Made by a program: the position numbers and the translations under genes. Below, piece after piece: positions 1 to 12,669 of a stretch of 64,000 nt of DNA. Origin of the DNA: Pezicula radicicola (taxonomy: Eukaryota > Ascomycota > Leotiomycetes > Helotiales > Dermateaceae); NCBI GenBank assembly GCA_003008705.1, contig PDUO01000020.1, positions 560,817 to 624,816 on the forward strand, in the 5' to 3' direction. Below the pieces are notes generated by a model, which worked only from the letters and a program-made list of their open reading frames with translations, was not told the origin of the DNA and ran no database searches. The number at the start of each line of letters is the position of its first letter. Position 1 is the stretch's first letter.

Positions 1-1806
1 AGAACCAATTCTGTGTAATGACATCCGATGGGCTTTCAGTTTGCTTGATCTTGTTCTCTACTTTGGGTCCTGGAAGTGCGGACAGCTGCTTCAGGTCGAC
101 CTTCTCGATGACTTTCCGGAGAACACCTTTCATGTGCACTCCTGAGTACTCTGAGTACCGTACCACAATATGTGTGCTATGGAAGTCAATTGTGTTGAGC
201 TGGGAAGTTTTGTACGAGAATCCAGCAGTGTTGAAGTCGCTCTACAAAGTTGTCAGTATATATGATTCTGTTTAGCAGCAATCGCTCTAGAGTTAGATGG
301 CAGAAATTTACCTTGATAGCACCAATGGTGAGAATGAGATCGGATGACTCGAGACGTTCTTTAACTTCTGGCTGACTTCCGTCACCGGCGTATACTCCGC
401 AGTAGTTGGCATGAGTCTCGTTAACTGCTCCTTTGCCCATTGGCGTGACGAACACAGGGAGATTAGTCTTCCTGGCGAGATCATGTACTTCGTTGAGGAC
501 TCTGTGCCGAATCGCGCAGGAGTCGACAAGGATCACAGGGTTCTTGGCAGCAAGAAGATACTTCAGGACAACATCAACAACATAGTCCTCCTTGTCTGGA
601 TCATTGGTAGGCAAGTCGAGGTTGATTGGGGTCTTTAGTCTCTCACCCTCAACCTTCTTTTGGACCATATCGGTAGGCAAAGCAATGTAGATTGGCCGAC
701 TCTGGATAAAACATTCTCTCAGAGCGTGATCGATTAGGGTTGCCGCCTCGGAAGGACTGTTGATCTTGGCCATGGCACATGAAATCTCCTTGCTCATGTC
801 TGCGAAAACGTTGAAGTTGCCATTGCCAAGTGTGTGATGGAGAAGCTGGCCGTCTTTTTGTGATTTTGTGCTGGGAGTTCCAACGATGTGGACGATAGGG
901 ACATGCTCTGAGTAGGCACCTGCAATGGCGTTGACAGCTGACAGTTCGCCAACACCAAAGGTGGTGATCATAGCCGAAAGGCCTTTTACGCGAGCATACT
1001 GAGTCTTGTTAGTTACTGTGGTCGCTTACTGCGCTAGAAAAGGATGGAAAGTGATGCTTGATCCGCTAAAATCAATCCTACTAGATTGACAACGGCCGTG
1101 CTTGACCAATCAGGGCTTGTGTGGATTGGTGGCCTTGAGTTGGTAGGGAATACTGCTTCAAGACCTCCAACAACCAGTATGCCGATTATCCTCCTTCAAT
1201 TGAGTCCACAGCCCGTCATAAAAATCATACATATTTTTCCAAGCTCTTGAGCACCGCTGCCGGATATCTCGTCGGATTCGAGTAAAAGATTCGGACGTGA
1301 AGAGGTAGTGGATGCTTAGACTTACTCCATCTGCAGCATAACCTAGAATTCAAAATGTCAGTCGTTTAATTCTCATAGGCACTAGAGATGATGTAGCTTA
1401 CCAGCGTTAAGTTCATTACCTGAATGTTTTAGGGCAATCATTAGCGAGTGTTTTAAAATGGTAAAGATAAGTTAGATAACAGCATTTATGAGACAAATTG
1501 AGAGAGCTTGATACAGCTGCAAAATGTCTCATGCCGCTGCCTCAATAGCAAGATTCAGGAACAGGAAGATACTTACAGTTACCCACCCACTTCAAACCAG
1601 TTTTTGGGAGGTAGTCGAGGGCTACTAGGTTGAAATCTCCTGGTACACCATGGATAGACCGAACGCCCATCTGGTGAAGTCTCGTAAAGAGGTACTCAGC
1701 GATATCCACTGCGACTCGTTAGAGGAAATGAACAATGCACCAAAACTGTTGGAGGGGCTTTGGACGAACCGGGGGATTTGAGCTCGGATGCGAGAATGTC
1801 AACCAT
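1..1806 (-). CDS. pdc: Pyruvate decarboxylase, 5' part (3' end beyond window)
   Basis: This is a thiamine-diphosphate enzyme that converts pyruvate to acetaldehyde and CO2 in the cytosol during fermentation. Six exons on the minus strand are visible: 1806-1770, 1708-1577, 1419-1402, 1342-1326, 998-312 and 241-1, with phases that close exactly. About 377 residues are seen of a family that usually has 560-600. Motifs seen: an [12 protein letters not shown] loop after the start, NELNAG with the catalytic Glu at about residue 59, FGVGELS, the His pair in LLHHTLGNG at about 122-123, and TPMGKG. The C-terminal TPP-binding GDGS...NN half lies outside the window. The start ATG at 1806 sits in ACCATGG and is the only one that joins in frame to the conserved VDIAEYL exon. 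Exons 3 and 4 are only 18 and 17 nt. The gene is divergent from the MAPKKK gene. The family call is secure; the paralogue is not determined. Confidence 0.93.
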
Positions 1807-2710
1807 GGTTGCGGTTGTGATGCTTCAATTGAGCAATGTGTTGAATCTGAGGGAGTTGTAAATTGACAAAGATGAAGAATGATGAGGAGAGAGAAATACT
1901 TGTCCAGCAACAGGAAAATCGTCCTTTTAAAGAATTTGGATGGCGAATCCGCGGTTCCGCAATGTGACCGCAACTTACCTATGAATCTATCATGTCAGCC
2001 CACTATCGCACATGCGTCATGGACAAGCGCGTGAAAAAAACGCATACACCTCGACCATCAGGATACTTTCGTGTTCTATGCTCATGCATCGACCGACAAC
2101 GGTGAATATGTGGGTAGAAGATGGATCAGAGAATCGGTCCGGCGTCACCATGGAACAAACCCATCGCGAGATACCAGATTTTTCAAGGCGTCAAGGCGTC
2201 GGGTGTGAATAGAGAAAAGAAAGAGTGTCGTCGGAGAGCAACGGAAGTGAAAACAAAGTTTACCAAACAAACCAAGCAAACACGGATAGAGGCCCTGGTT
2301 TCTCTTGGCATGTTGACTTGTTTCAAGACGAGCTGCGACAGACAGACAACAGCCTGCAACAAAGGGAATCCTTGTCCAACTGTGGCTTTGTGGCTGGTGA
2401 AGCCTTTCGCGCTGGGGTCTTGACCAACCTGGGCTGAAAGAGAAACAAATTGCCTGCTGTACAGTACATACACGAAAGACATATACTATTCCTATCTGTA
2501 TCTGCCATCCAACCACGTTGCTGTTGCGCTGCGGCTCTCCTGTTGACTTGCGTTGATCTCGTACTCGGCGCCTCGAAAATCCTACAGATGTAACAGCCTT
2601 GCGCTATCTCGACAACCCCAAGAGCATAGGTACATCCTCAAGAAGAGCAGGAGCAAGGGCAACCCCACGCCTCGCTGCACTGGATTGCCAACGAAGATGC
2701 GCAGGATACC
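1807..2710. promoter_or_regulatory. Divergent promoter region of pdc and bck1
   Basis: This 904 bp stretch separates two divergent start codons. A pyrimidine tract followed by CTCAG on the minus strand near 1848 could be the acceptor of a 5' UTR intron of pdc. The open frames at 2121-2516 overlap on both strands, lack protein-like composition and are probably chance. No further element is claimed. Confidence 0.5.
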
Positions 2711-5700
2711 ATGACAAGTACGCGCCCACGGTCATCTTCTAATCGCTCTACTCGATCACACACTTCAGACCGAGGTCAGGCCTCTCCGAGAAATCGTCCT
2801 TTGACACCCAGCGAGGAGGAGGGCGTCATCCTCAACGACATCCCAACTTACGCAGTCACCAATTCTCTGCAGGTACCGTTTTACGGGGCCGGATCGCCAT
2901 ATCCAACTCTCGCTGCGAGTACGTCTTTCGGGCGAAGACCACGGGCCGCAACATCCTCCGACACTCTACCTCCTCCACTATATACTCCAACTCAATCTCG
3001 GCCATCAACGCGCTCTGGTCCTTCCGCCCCGATGTATCAACCAGGCCAAAGACATGCCTCGGCGGCCGATGCCTCGAGGCAATATGTGCCTCCACCTCCA
3101 CCTATGTCCCCACCTTCTCAGCAATCACATATGATGGCTATACCTCCACCACCACCTCGACCCATTACCAGTCAATCTCATCAACACCCTGGTGTCAATC
3201 TCCCCCCTCCGCCTGGTCCCCCGCCAGGTCCCCCGCCAGGAAGTTTGCAGACTAGTTGGCAGGGAAGTTGGGGTCGAGCTCATGAGACTCAAAGATTCCC
3301 TGCACCGCCCCCGAATCCACCGGGCAGTAATCAATATCAAGCATACAACCCTGGGCAGGTTACCTATGGCAGCCAACAACCTCCGCCACTATCTATTCCT
3401 CCACCGCCAGCGAGCGAACATCAGATGTCAGCAACATATATACCACATGGCGATTCATTTGGACCCGGGGTTGGAATTCCCGGATTTGGTAGAACTCAAG
3501 AACCAAGTTTCAATAGAGGAGATAGCTCTGATTTTTCAGCTGTTTCTGATAGTGCGTCTTCTACATATCGGAGTTCTGGGGACACAGGAATCACTACACC
3601 TCTAGATGGCAGTTATTACCAAGACCGTGATAAGTTGTACCAGGCACAAACACCACTCACTAGTCGGTACAATAACAACATGCATTTACCGACCCGGGAG
3701 GCCCAAGAGTACAATTCTCCAGGGCCACCAACTGTAACTATGTCCAATCCACAGTTTAGTTCAGGGCGGGCTTTGGGGGCTCCTGGTAATAATCACCAGC
3801 ACTCGCTTAGCAACGCTACCGCAACGCCGATATCTCCAAATGATGCTGGTTCTCAATGGCCAATGGAGCGTGTGCTCCTTTGGCTAGCCAGCAATCAATT
3901 TTCTAATGATTGGCAGGAGACTTTTAAAGCTCTAGATATATATGGTTCTGCATTTCTCGATTTAGGAAGCGGCCATGGCGGTAGAGGTAATTTTGGTATG
4001 ATGCACCAACAAGTATATCCGCGTCTTGCAAAGGAATGCTCACAAAGTGGTACGGGCTGGGACCAAGCACGAGAGCGGGAAGAGGGCAAAAGAATGCGCC
4101 GATTAATTAGGGGGATTGTTACTGGCAGGCCAGCAGACGCAACCAGGTCTTCGCATGGACGTGGAGAATCAACCTCAACGAATGTTGTTAGTGCTGGTCC
4201 AGAGGGAAATGCAGAGTCTTCACCCCATCTTGGAACATTAGTTACACCCAGTACTGCCGGAGGTGACGGCGACAGTCCTGACAAGCAGATATCTTTCAAA
4301 GGGCCAGGTCCAGGCTTCAGCACCGGTAGATTCTCAAACCGGAGTACAACAATGCCTATCTTGACTGGGAATACCTTGGCCGGCGACCAATCAGAATTCA
4401 CCTCGCAGAACCGCAATGGTGGCTACAGAAATGCGCTCAGAGCCATTGATGGCAGTGATGGTAGTCGCCGGCACAGTCCTAGTGCTAGTAGCGAGACTGG
4501 CGAAGGCGGGCCATTTAGAGGAGCAGCACTTCGGGTAGACAGTGGTAGCCCGAAGAGTGGTAGCCCTGGAGCATCTTACTCGGGGCTCTACTCTCCTGCA
4601 AACGGCAATCTCTCAGCATCTCCGCACACTGGCAAGTTCAGTCATCGGTCAACTGGTAGTACCGATTCTATATCGTCTAGTGCCGCAATATATGGTTCAG
4701 GAGTACCCCCCGGTGCGGCGCAAGCCCTCCGTGGTGGAATGGGAGGAGCCATTGGGGAGACTCATCTTGTGCGTAACCAAGACGGTCGCCGCCATGGTGT
4801 GGATGGCTCTCGACCTCAACCCCTCGAACCTGGTGATCGATCTGCCACCGAACCACCCATGTCTGCCAAGGAATCAAAGGGTTTCCTGAAATTCATGAGA
4901 AAGAAGAAGCCGAAGGAGGATGGTGCGATGCCCTCGCCTGAAGGCCACGACCTCGAATCTCCCACAAGTCCATCTTTGAGCTTCAAACCACCATTTTTGG
5001 GCAACGGTAAGATTAGCAATTCGAGCGAGACCTCATTGGATCGACCAACATCAAGTTTTTCGGTATATGAGAATGAAAGATTTGGATTCCGAAGTCGTCG
5101 TAACAGTCCGGGGAGAGCATTCATCCTGGCTACCTTAGATGGGTGGAATTATCGAATGTGCGATGTCACAGATATTGATACTGCTTATGAGCTCCGTAAT
5201 TCAATCTGCTCAAATCTAGGGGTTCAGGATCCCGATTTTGCACAGATATTTCTCACTGATCTTGGCAGGGTCGAGCATGATGATGCTTTGGATGACCAAA
5301 AACTGTTGGTCTATAAGAAAAGCAAAGCAGATCAATCTGGTACTTTGAAGTTCTACATACGTGCTCCTGCTAGTTCCGCTGCTTCATTACCTGTACCGCA
5401 ATCTGCTGGCCTGAACGCCAATTTTGGCAACAGGACAGGCCTATCTCCAGGTTTACCTTCGACGGTGCCAATGGACGAGGAAGCTTATGCTCGACTAAAT
5501 GGGACCAGGAGGCGATCAAGCTCATCACCTCCAAGCTCTCGGCAAAACACGATCAAGGCTGGAGCACCAGCACGTAATGCTCCAGGGGCTCCTCTGGCTG
5601 AAGCAGGAACATCGGATGCGCTAAGGGAGCGGTTAATGAAGGCATCGCAGGAAGGCGGCGAAAGCCAGCTCCCGGATTCGGAGAGACAGGCTTTCATGGA

Positions 5701-8475
5701 GCTAGCTGCAGCCGAGCATAAAGCAGAGATGGAGCGTAGACAGAAGGCCTATCTTGCAAAGAAGAGGGTGAATTTGGAAGCACCGACCTCTGCTGATGGA
5801 GCCTATGGGATTGTTGGTCGGAATGTTGATTTTGACCAACCTCGAAACTCGCCATTCGAAGATAAGAAACTTGACAGCCTCTTCCCACAGAGAAAGCCAC
5901 CACCTCCTCCTGCGGAGTCGGCTACTCTAATTAAAGCGAACTCTTTGAGCAAGAGGACAAGCCAGCAGGCTCGTCTGTCCCTTACAAGCCTAGAAAATGA
6001 AGAAAAGAAGGTTGTAAATAGCGAACCATCATCAGCCTCCCAAGAGATGTCCGAACGCGGCAAACGTAAACCAGTGCCTCCTTCTCCACAAGCGAGCAGT
6101 GGTATTGGAGCTGCCCTGATAGGTATTGGCAGCCGCCTGGGAGGAGTGGGACATCCCAGTCCAAATACACCGTCCTTTTCTCCTAGCAAGAAATCGCCTC
6201 CTCACAGCAGTCTTGAGAACGACAGAGGGAGGAGTGCAATGGCATCGGTTGACTTTGAACGTAGCTCCAGCAAAAGCAGCCCGAGATCAGCAAGTGGCAC
6301 TCCAGGAAGTCGGACTTGGGGCAAGGGCGATACGTCATTTATTATACCTGATTATGCCCAGGGTGATGAGGAACGGGATCCAGCCATGGTTAAGAATCCT
6401 GCGTTAGGCGTAATTATCCCAGAGAATACCGCGCTTGCCAAGCTACGAGAGGAAGAGAGTCGAAGGGCGCCGTCGCCTTCTGAGCTTAGTCCAAGCAGTG
6501 CTCACGCCAGTACCCCAGGAACGTCAGGACCCGGAAATCGTAGATCTTATGGGCCTAATTTGGACTTTACGGAGTCAGATGTGGTCTTCCAAAATGCGCC
6601 CCAGGCCGACGATCAATATGACTCAGACGACGATTCTGACGATGGATTATTTGCTGTGCCCATTGCCTCGCGAACGCCAGTCCAGAACCAAAATAGCAAT
6701 CTGGGCTCGGACAGTATGGGCAAGCGACCAAGCCTCACTATTAGAACTTCAAGATCAAAGAAGGGTCTGTCTGTATCTTTCAGATCCCCGCAGACGTCAG
6801 AAAGTGCCTCGAAAACGCCTGAATTTGGAGAGGATGGTGTACAGAGTAGTCAGAGTGGGAAAAGGCCCATGCGACGGAATCCTAATTCGTCAACATCTGA
6901 AGGTGGTTGGTCAGCAACCTCGTCAGAGGATAAACTTCTTCGCCGAGAATCTTTCGCAAGAGAAGACTTATGGGCAAACAGACCTCCCGCAGAAGCTCTT
7001 ATCAACCACCTCGACGATTTCTTCCCTAACCTTGATCTTGATCAACCCGTCCTAGAGGAAGCCGCAAGCAACTCACCACCGACATCCCCAATTGCGGAGC
7101 AGCAAGAGCCTCCAGAGCAAGATACAGCAAACCAGACGGGTCTGAATGTGGCATCTGGGTCAGGATCTGGGTCTGAGCATCCACCATCCATGATAGCGCC
7201 TCGCTCGAGCACATATTATAACGATGGTGATACACTGGGATCCGATGAATCAACTCTTAAAGCTCTAGAAAGGCCGCCGTCTATGCAGAGCATTGCGCAC
7301 AGGAACGTTCGAAGGTCTGGTAACGGAGGACTTGGTCGTATGAAATCTATTCGTGAGGTTGCCCGCGGTGCCCACGAAGCCAACAAGCGCTTCACGGCAC
7401 CCTCGCAAAAAGGCGATACATTACTTCGCCGGAAAAGCACAAAAATGTTTGGTGCGAACATCGTACAAATAAAGCCTCAGAGAGGAAGCATGCTTATTCC
7501 CAAGATTCCGCAAGATACGATACCAAAGCGGCAAGCTACTTTCCGATGGTTCAAAGGTCAGTTGATAGGAAAAGGCACATATGGCCGTGTGTACCTGGGA
7601 ATGAATGCCACTACTGGAGAGTTCCTTGCTGTCAAGCAAGTCGAAGTCAACGCAAAGCTTGCTGGAAATGACAAGGACAAGATTAAGGAAATGGTGGCGG
7701 CGCTCGACCAGGAAATAGACACCATGCAGCACCTTGATCATGTTAACATTGTGCAATACCTTGGTTGTGAGCGGAAGGAGATGTCGATCAGTATATTTCT
7801 AGAGTACATTTCTGGTGGGAGTGTAGGAAGCTGTCTTCGAAAACACGGCAAATTTGAAGAGGTCATCGTCAGCTCTCTGACTCGACAGACACTGTCAGGA
7901 TTAGCATATCTGCATCACGAAGGAATCTTGCACCGCGACTTGAAAGCCGACAACATTTTACTGGATCTCGATGGAACTTGCAAAATTTCCGATTTTGGTA
8001 TTTCGAAGAAAACTGACAACATTTACGGGAATGATGCCTCAAATTCTATGCAAGGATCGGTCTTTTGGATGGCACCTGAGGTGGTACGTTCTCAAGGCCA
8101 AGGGTACTCAGCAAAGGTAGACATTTGGTCTGTTGGATGTGTTGTTCTTGAGATGTTTGCGGGCAGAAGACCCTGGAGCAAAGAGGAGACCGTCGGTGCT
8201 ATTTACAAGCTAGGCAGCTTGAACGAAGCACCGCCAATTCCTGATGATGTTGCAGAGAACATCAGCCCAGTCGCAGTTGCATTCATGGCTGACTGTTTCA
8301 CAATGTTAGTGAGCCAACATAACCCCTTTAGCGCAGAACTAACGTAGACTTCAGTATCCCATCGGAGCGTCCCACTGCAGATACTCTGTTGAAGCATCAT
8401 CCATTCTGCGCGCTTGACCCTAACTATAATTTCTTGGACACTAATCTATATGCAAAAATTCGGGGCGCCTATTAA
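2711..8475 (+). CDS. bck1: MAPKK kinase of the cell-wall integrity pathway (Bck1/Mkh1 type)
   Basis: This is a Ser/Thr kinase that, in the known pathway, relays Pkc1 signals to the Mkk and Slt2-type kinases for cell-wall integrity. Two exons, 2711-8304 and 8355-8475, give 1904 residues. The intron matters: without it the reading frame ends in a short wrong tail, whereas splicing restores a TIIPSERPTAD subdomain and a family-typical ending in AKIRGAY. In order I see a Pro-rich disordered N-terminus (about 40-270), a SAM-like segment (about 380-470, MERVLLWLASNQF), a Ras-association-like segment (about 800-890), a long Ser-rich linker, and the kinase domain from about 1611. Kinase motifs are GKGTYGRV, HRDLKADN (about 1741-1748), DFG (about 1761) and APE. 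The start ATG is the first in a long open frame; an upstream start is not excluded. Other window genes in the same biology are the WSC sensor (about 48 kb) and SKN7 (about 25 kb). Confidence 0.95.
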
Positions 8476-8971
8476 AACTGACTGATCTGTATTGGAAGCA
8501 TCAGAAAAATGTAAGAGCTTGGAAAATGTGTGGGTGTACAATATCAATAGCGGTTCGATTGCAGTAATGTCCTTTTTGAGGCCAAGGTATTTTCCTCAGT
8601 TCTCGGTAGAAGCGTAGGCGTGGTGGGAGCGTTGTACTTTTTTCCCTCCTTGATTTGACCCATTTATGCTGGAATGAGACTTCGGTATGCTTGTAGCTTA
8701 GTTCTGGGATCGCACCCAATTGTTTGTAATATACCCTCTATTTTGTTTGTGTGGTACCTATGTAGCCTTGTGCTTTCAGCCTCGCCGCAGCCTTGCACCA
8801 GTTTCGCTTACACTCTTCTGAAATTTATCAAACTGCAAAATTGTCCGGCGCAAAAAGTTCAGTTCAGAAAGGAGACCTTAGAGCTGCCAGCATTTAAGGG
8901 AAGACAGCATCTACCTCTGATCAAACTAAACTTCCATTCTCCTCTTACCACAGCAAGTGCAAGACACAGAT
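8476..8971. other. Intergenic, bck1 3' region and TSR4 promoter
   Basis: These 496 bp separate two genes in tandem. Short open frames here have no recognisable protein features. A pyrimidine-rich stretch precedes the downstream start. Nothing else is seen. Confidence 0.4.
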
Positions 8972-10351
8972 ATGGCGCCATACGATAGCGATTCGTCGGC
9001 GGGAGAGGATGATGATTACACCGAAACCAATGTGCTCCTTGGCTATGCGTCCAAGGAAGCTTCAGACGACACCATCAGCCGTCTTGGAGGTAGACCGGTA
9101 CGTAATCCAAACTATTCAATGCTTTTATGCGAATACTTACTCGACAACTCTACTATTTGCACGTCATATATGGCCTTTACAGTATATACTAAGTTCTTCC
9201 TGTAGGAATGGCTCGACCCCGCTACCCCGCCATCAGCAGCTCTCGCCAAATGCAAAATCTGCAACGATCTCATGGTCTTGCTGCTACAACTCAACGGAGA
9301 TCTGCCAGAGTTCTTTCCAGGACACGATAGACGTTTGTATGTGCTGTCATGCCGGCGGAAAACTTGTAGACGCAAGGAAGGCAGCGTGAAGGCCATACGG
9401 GGAGTGAGAGTTACAGAACTCGCCGTAAAGGACAGGAGGAAGGAAGTTTCTCAGCCAGAACGAGAACAAGTGTCACAGAAGCCCTCTATAAATCTGGGTA
9501 CCGCTTTGTTTGGTGGAAAGCCTTCCACCCTTACTTCGAAGAATCCTTTCTCAACGGCAGCCTCAACCCAAGTCTCCGCAAATCCTTTCTCTACGTCTTC
9601 ATCCTCTACAGTAGCAAGCAATCCATTTGCAAAAACTACACCTTTAGAATCACCCCAAGAGCCTTCTACATCTTCAGCTTCATCCACGGAGCTTCCTAAA
9701 ACGTTTGCATCTGTCCTGAACCTCAATAATGACACGCCTAAATTCGGCCCACCTCCGCCTCCAGAACCCTGGCCACAGGAATCCGACCTTCCGCCCGCAT
9801 ATCCTCTCTACTACCTTGCAGATGCCGACTACGAAGTTCTGGATAAAATAGAAGACTTGCCCATGCCAACACAAACTATGAATATAGACGAAGGCGCTGG
9901 ATCTAGCTCGGGGAAAGAAGATAAAGACGTGTACGAGAGCACCATAGATAAGACTTTCCAGAAGTTTGCAGACAGACTAGCACAAAATCCGGAACAGGTC
10001 ATTCGTTATGAATTTCAAGGACATCCACTTCTATATTCAAAGCATGATAATGTAGGAAGACTACTTTCGGGGGCTGGCGACAAGGGGAATGCAAAGGTGC
10101 AAACCACAGGCGGGAGTGGGAATGGCATGCCTCGCTGTGGTAATTGTGGGGCTGGAAGAGTGTTTGAGGTACAGCTGACTCCGCATGCTATTATGGAGTT
10201 GGAGAGTGAGGAAATGGGTATTGATGGGATGGAATGGGGCACAATCATTGTGGGCGTATGTGATAAAGACTGCCAACAGCAAAATATAAATGGAGGAGTG
10301 GGATACGTGGAGGAGTATGCTGGTGTGCAGTGGGAGGAGATAAAAGGCTAG
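8972..10351 (+). CDS. tsr4: TSR4/PDCD2-like protein, 40S ribosome biogenesis
   Basis: Tsr4/PDCD2 proteins are dedicated chaperones of ribosomal protein uS5 (Rps2) and are needed for 20S pre-rRNA maturation. Exons are 8972-9097 and 9206-10351, giving 423 residues. N-terminal features are an acidic start (MAPYDSDSS), LGYASKE and CKICNDLMVLLLQLNG with a CxxC, then LYVLSCRRKTCRRKEGS. A low-complexity stretch with repeated NPFST/NPFAK peptides follows. The C-terminal PDCD2_C part runs from about residue 300, with RYEFQGHPL and CGNCG, ending near VQWEEIKG. The ATG at 8972 was chosen because the upstream extension has no ATG. The 108 nt intron has GTACGT and TAG sites and keeps the frame. It is convergent with eIF3k. 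Confidence 0.93.
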
Positions 10352-10768
10352 GAATCATCCTCAAAAAGGTGAAGGACGTTGCTTGTGAATATACCCAGTC
10401 GACTAGTTGGCGAGGATATGCATGTGTCCAGAACTGTCGTATTTATGAATAGAAATGAAGTTGTAGAATGATGCCCTCCAGTTGCACTCTCACAGGTATA
10501 CACATGTACTGGGTAATAGTATCCGCACATAGGTTTATGAGATCAAGACAGCTCAATACTTTGCTTGGAAGTTATATTTTATTTTGTTTGCTATCATCAC
10601 CGTCCATCAGTCATATTGACACACTTCTTGTGACCATATTGGTTCACAAAACAAGGCTGGTTCCTTTTTGACCAGTCCCCTCCTAACTCCATTGAACGCC
10701 AGCTACCAGCTACCAGCCAACCGCGCCATGCCATGCCGTATATCATCAACATTTCACAAAGAACATTC
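10352..10768. other. Intergenic between convergent 3' ends of tsr4 and eif3k
   Basis: The region holds the 3' UTRs of two converging genes. Overlapping short frames on both strands are not protein-like. No terminator-like structure is claimed. Confidence 0.4.
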
Positions 10769-11714
10769 CTATGCGGGTTGCTCATACGCTCTTCGGATCA
10801 CCCTTGAGAACTGCTCCATCTTGACATTCTCCCGAACAATCGTGCCCTTTGCCTCGTTCTCCTTGTTAAGAGGTACTTTAATGATGGTTCCCTCAATCTC
10901 CCACCCACAGACCTGGGTAACAAACTTCTCAAAAGTCTCTCCTTGCATTCCAAGCCATGACTCCAAGACAGATCTCTCGATCTCCCGTACAGACTGTGAG
11001 ATTGTGAGTGCGATGCGTACCCGGATCAGTTCTTCAAAACCATTGACGTCGGCAATGAGATCTGCGTACAGGTCATCACTGTCGAGTGTGCTCCAGAAGG
11101 CAGCGTATGAGGCTTGGCCAAGTAGGTTGTTTAGCACATTCAACTTCTGGACAGCCTCAGAGAGAGGAGCATCACCGGCCGCTGGTAGGGCGGAGGATGC
11201 TGAGACAGGTGTGAGGATGTGTGGAGGGAGGAGGTGGAGTGCGAGGGAGAAATCTGGAGATGGGAATATGGTTAGGGCCTTGACGAGGATGTTTGTGATG
11301 GTTTCGTCCTTGGTGAGATGTGGGTTGAACTGGTACCTGGAGATCAAGGAGCATATGTCAGCCGCGGGTTCGTATACAACCGTGGATAAAACAATAGTGA
11401 TTGGACAGTCTTTTCAGATAGAGCTAATAAACTTGGCTTCGTCGAGCAGGAGGGATTCATTCTCCATGCCCATCAGGTAATAGGAAACGTTGAAAACGAT
11501 CATCATTTGACAAGGGAGAGACTTCGGGAACTGGGATTGCAACGTACAGTTTCAGGAGCGCGAGATTTGCGTATGAATCAACAGTCTTGTCCTCGCACTG
11601 CTGAACAACGTATTCTTGGAAGATGCTTGTGGTCTCGGGATTGTAGCGATCGAGTCCATTGAGGATCGCATCAATGTGCTCTGGCCGTTCAGGCGCCTCA
11701 TCGAAAGGACCCAT
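10769..11714 (-). CDS. eif3k: Translation initiation factor eIF3 subunit K
   Basis: eIF3k is a non-core subunit of the eIF3 complex that binds the 40S ribosome; with eIF3l it forms a peripheral pair in filamentous fungi and animals and is absent from budding yeast. Exons are 11714-11548 and 11336-10769, giving 244 residues. The junction restores the family motif LALLKLYQFNP. N-terminal signature: [17 protein letters not shown] and QQCEDKT. The C-terminal half has the PCI/winged-helix character, including [11 protein letters not shown] and [15 protein letters not shown]. The intron is 211 nt, long for this window, and I see no conserved coding in it. It is divergent from the Ariadne-type ligase with about 955 bp between starts. 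Confidence 0.94.
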
Positions 11715-12669
11715 CTTTAATTTGGAATTGTCTGATTGATTGAATATGTTAGAGATAGTCGATAGAGGGGAGGGGAATTTTGCAAATGTAGACGTACCTT
11801 GAAGTGGGATGGAGGTTGCAGAGGCCGCCGCGCAAAGATTTGTGCTGCTCTCTGTTCCTCTACCGAGGAGCTAGATCAAACATGGTTAGCGCTAATTAGC
11901 TTCGCTTAGCCCTTTGGAGAGCCTCGCTTGAGAAAAGGGGGCGTTGCTAAAGGGGGCGTTGCTAAGTAAAGGGGGCGTTGCTAAAGGGGGGCGCTGCTTC
12001 ACGTGCTTGTTGAACCTACCACGCCCGGCCACATACTGGAAGCTTCCAAACAACGCATACCACGCCACCGACACTTCCAAATCTAAGGTAAACGCACGAG
12101 AAAATTAAGTGTGCAATTTGACAGCGCTTTTCCCATTGTCCCTAAGTTTCAACTAAATTACGTGAACCATACATTAGATCACGTGCTCAGATCCCCCCCC
12201 GACCCCGACGCTCGGCCCAAGGAACCTGGGAAAGATAGTGCGGGCCTATCTGAACCTGGACATGGACAGACGATAATCCCGAAGTCCAAACTCAAGAAGC
12301 CTCCTCGAACCCTACATCCTCCACCCAAACTGCCCGGAACGCAATAAACACAACATCTTCGCTGCAGAAAGTTCCGTAGCCACCATTGCGAAAGCGTGTG
12401 CCATCGGTGAATAATTCCAACCTCTTTTGGTGTCACCTGGACCCTGAGTCAACCCTAGAGGTCATCATCCCCCGGCAGCCTTGTGTGCCAGATCTCGTCT
12501 CTCTCTGACGAGTTCAAGCACCGCTATCACCGTCGACACCATTTCTTCCCAAACGAAGAAGAGAAAGGCGGCGTGTGAGGCGACTGTCGAAAGAACAGGT
12601 ACACGAGCAAGCAAAAGAATCGCCTCAGCTGCAGCCCCTCCAACGCCACTTACCAATCCCGCCAGCACC
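11715..12669. promoter_or_regulatory. Divergent promoter region of eif3k and the Ariadne-type ligase
   Basis: Apart from the G-rich tandem repeats, the stretch holds a TTAGCGCTAA palindrome near 11886 and two CACGTG/TCACGTG-type E-box-like sites near 12000 and 12180. Open frames here are unsupported. The frame upstream of 12670 is open but has no ATG, so it is treated as 5' UTR. Confidence 0.4.
11934..11997. repeat. Four tandem G-rich repeats
   Basis: Four copies of AAAGGGGGCGTTGC (the last with six G and GCGCTGC) lie head to tail at 11934-11947, 11949-11962, 11968-11981 and 11983-11997. Each copy has a run of five or six G. They lie in the divergent promoter between eif3k and the Ariadne-type gene. 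A function is not known. Confidence 0.85.

Noticed and set aside
8305..8347. BCK1 ending at the stop at 8347
   Set aside because: This tail is intronic; splicing restores the last kinase subdomain and a conserved C-terminus.
12481..12669. Extension of the Ariadne ligase upstream of the ATG at 12670
   Set aside because: The frame is open but has no ATG, and the ATG at 12670 has a strong context and begins the family-typical acidic N-terminus.
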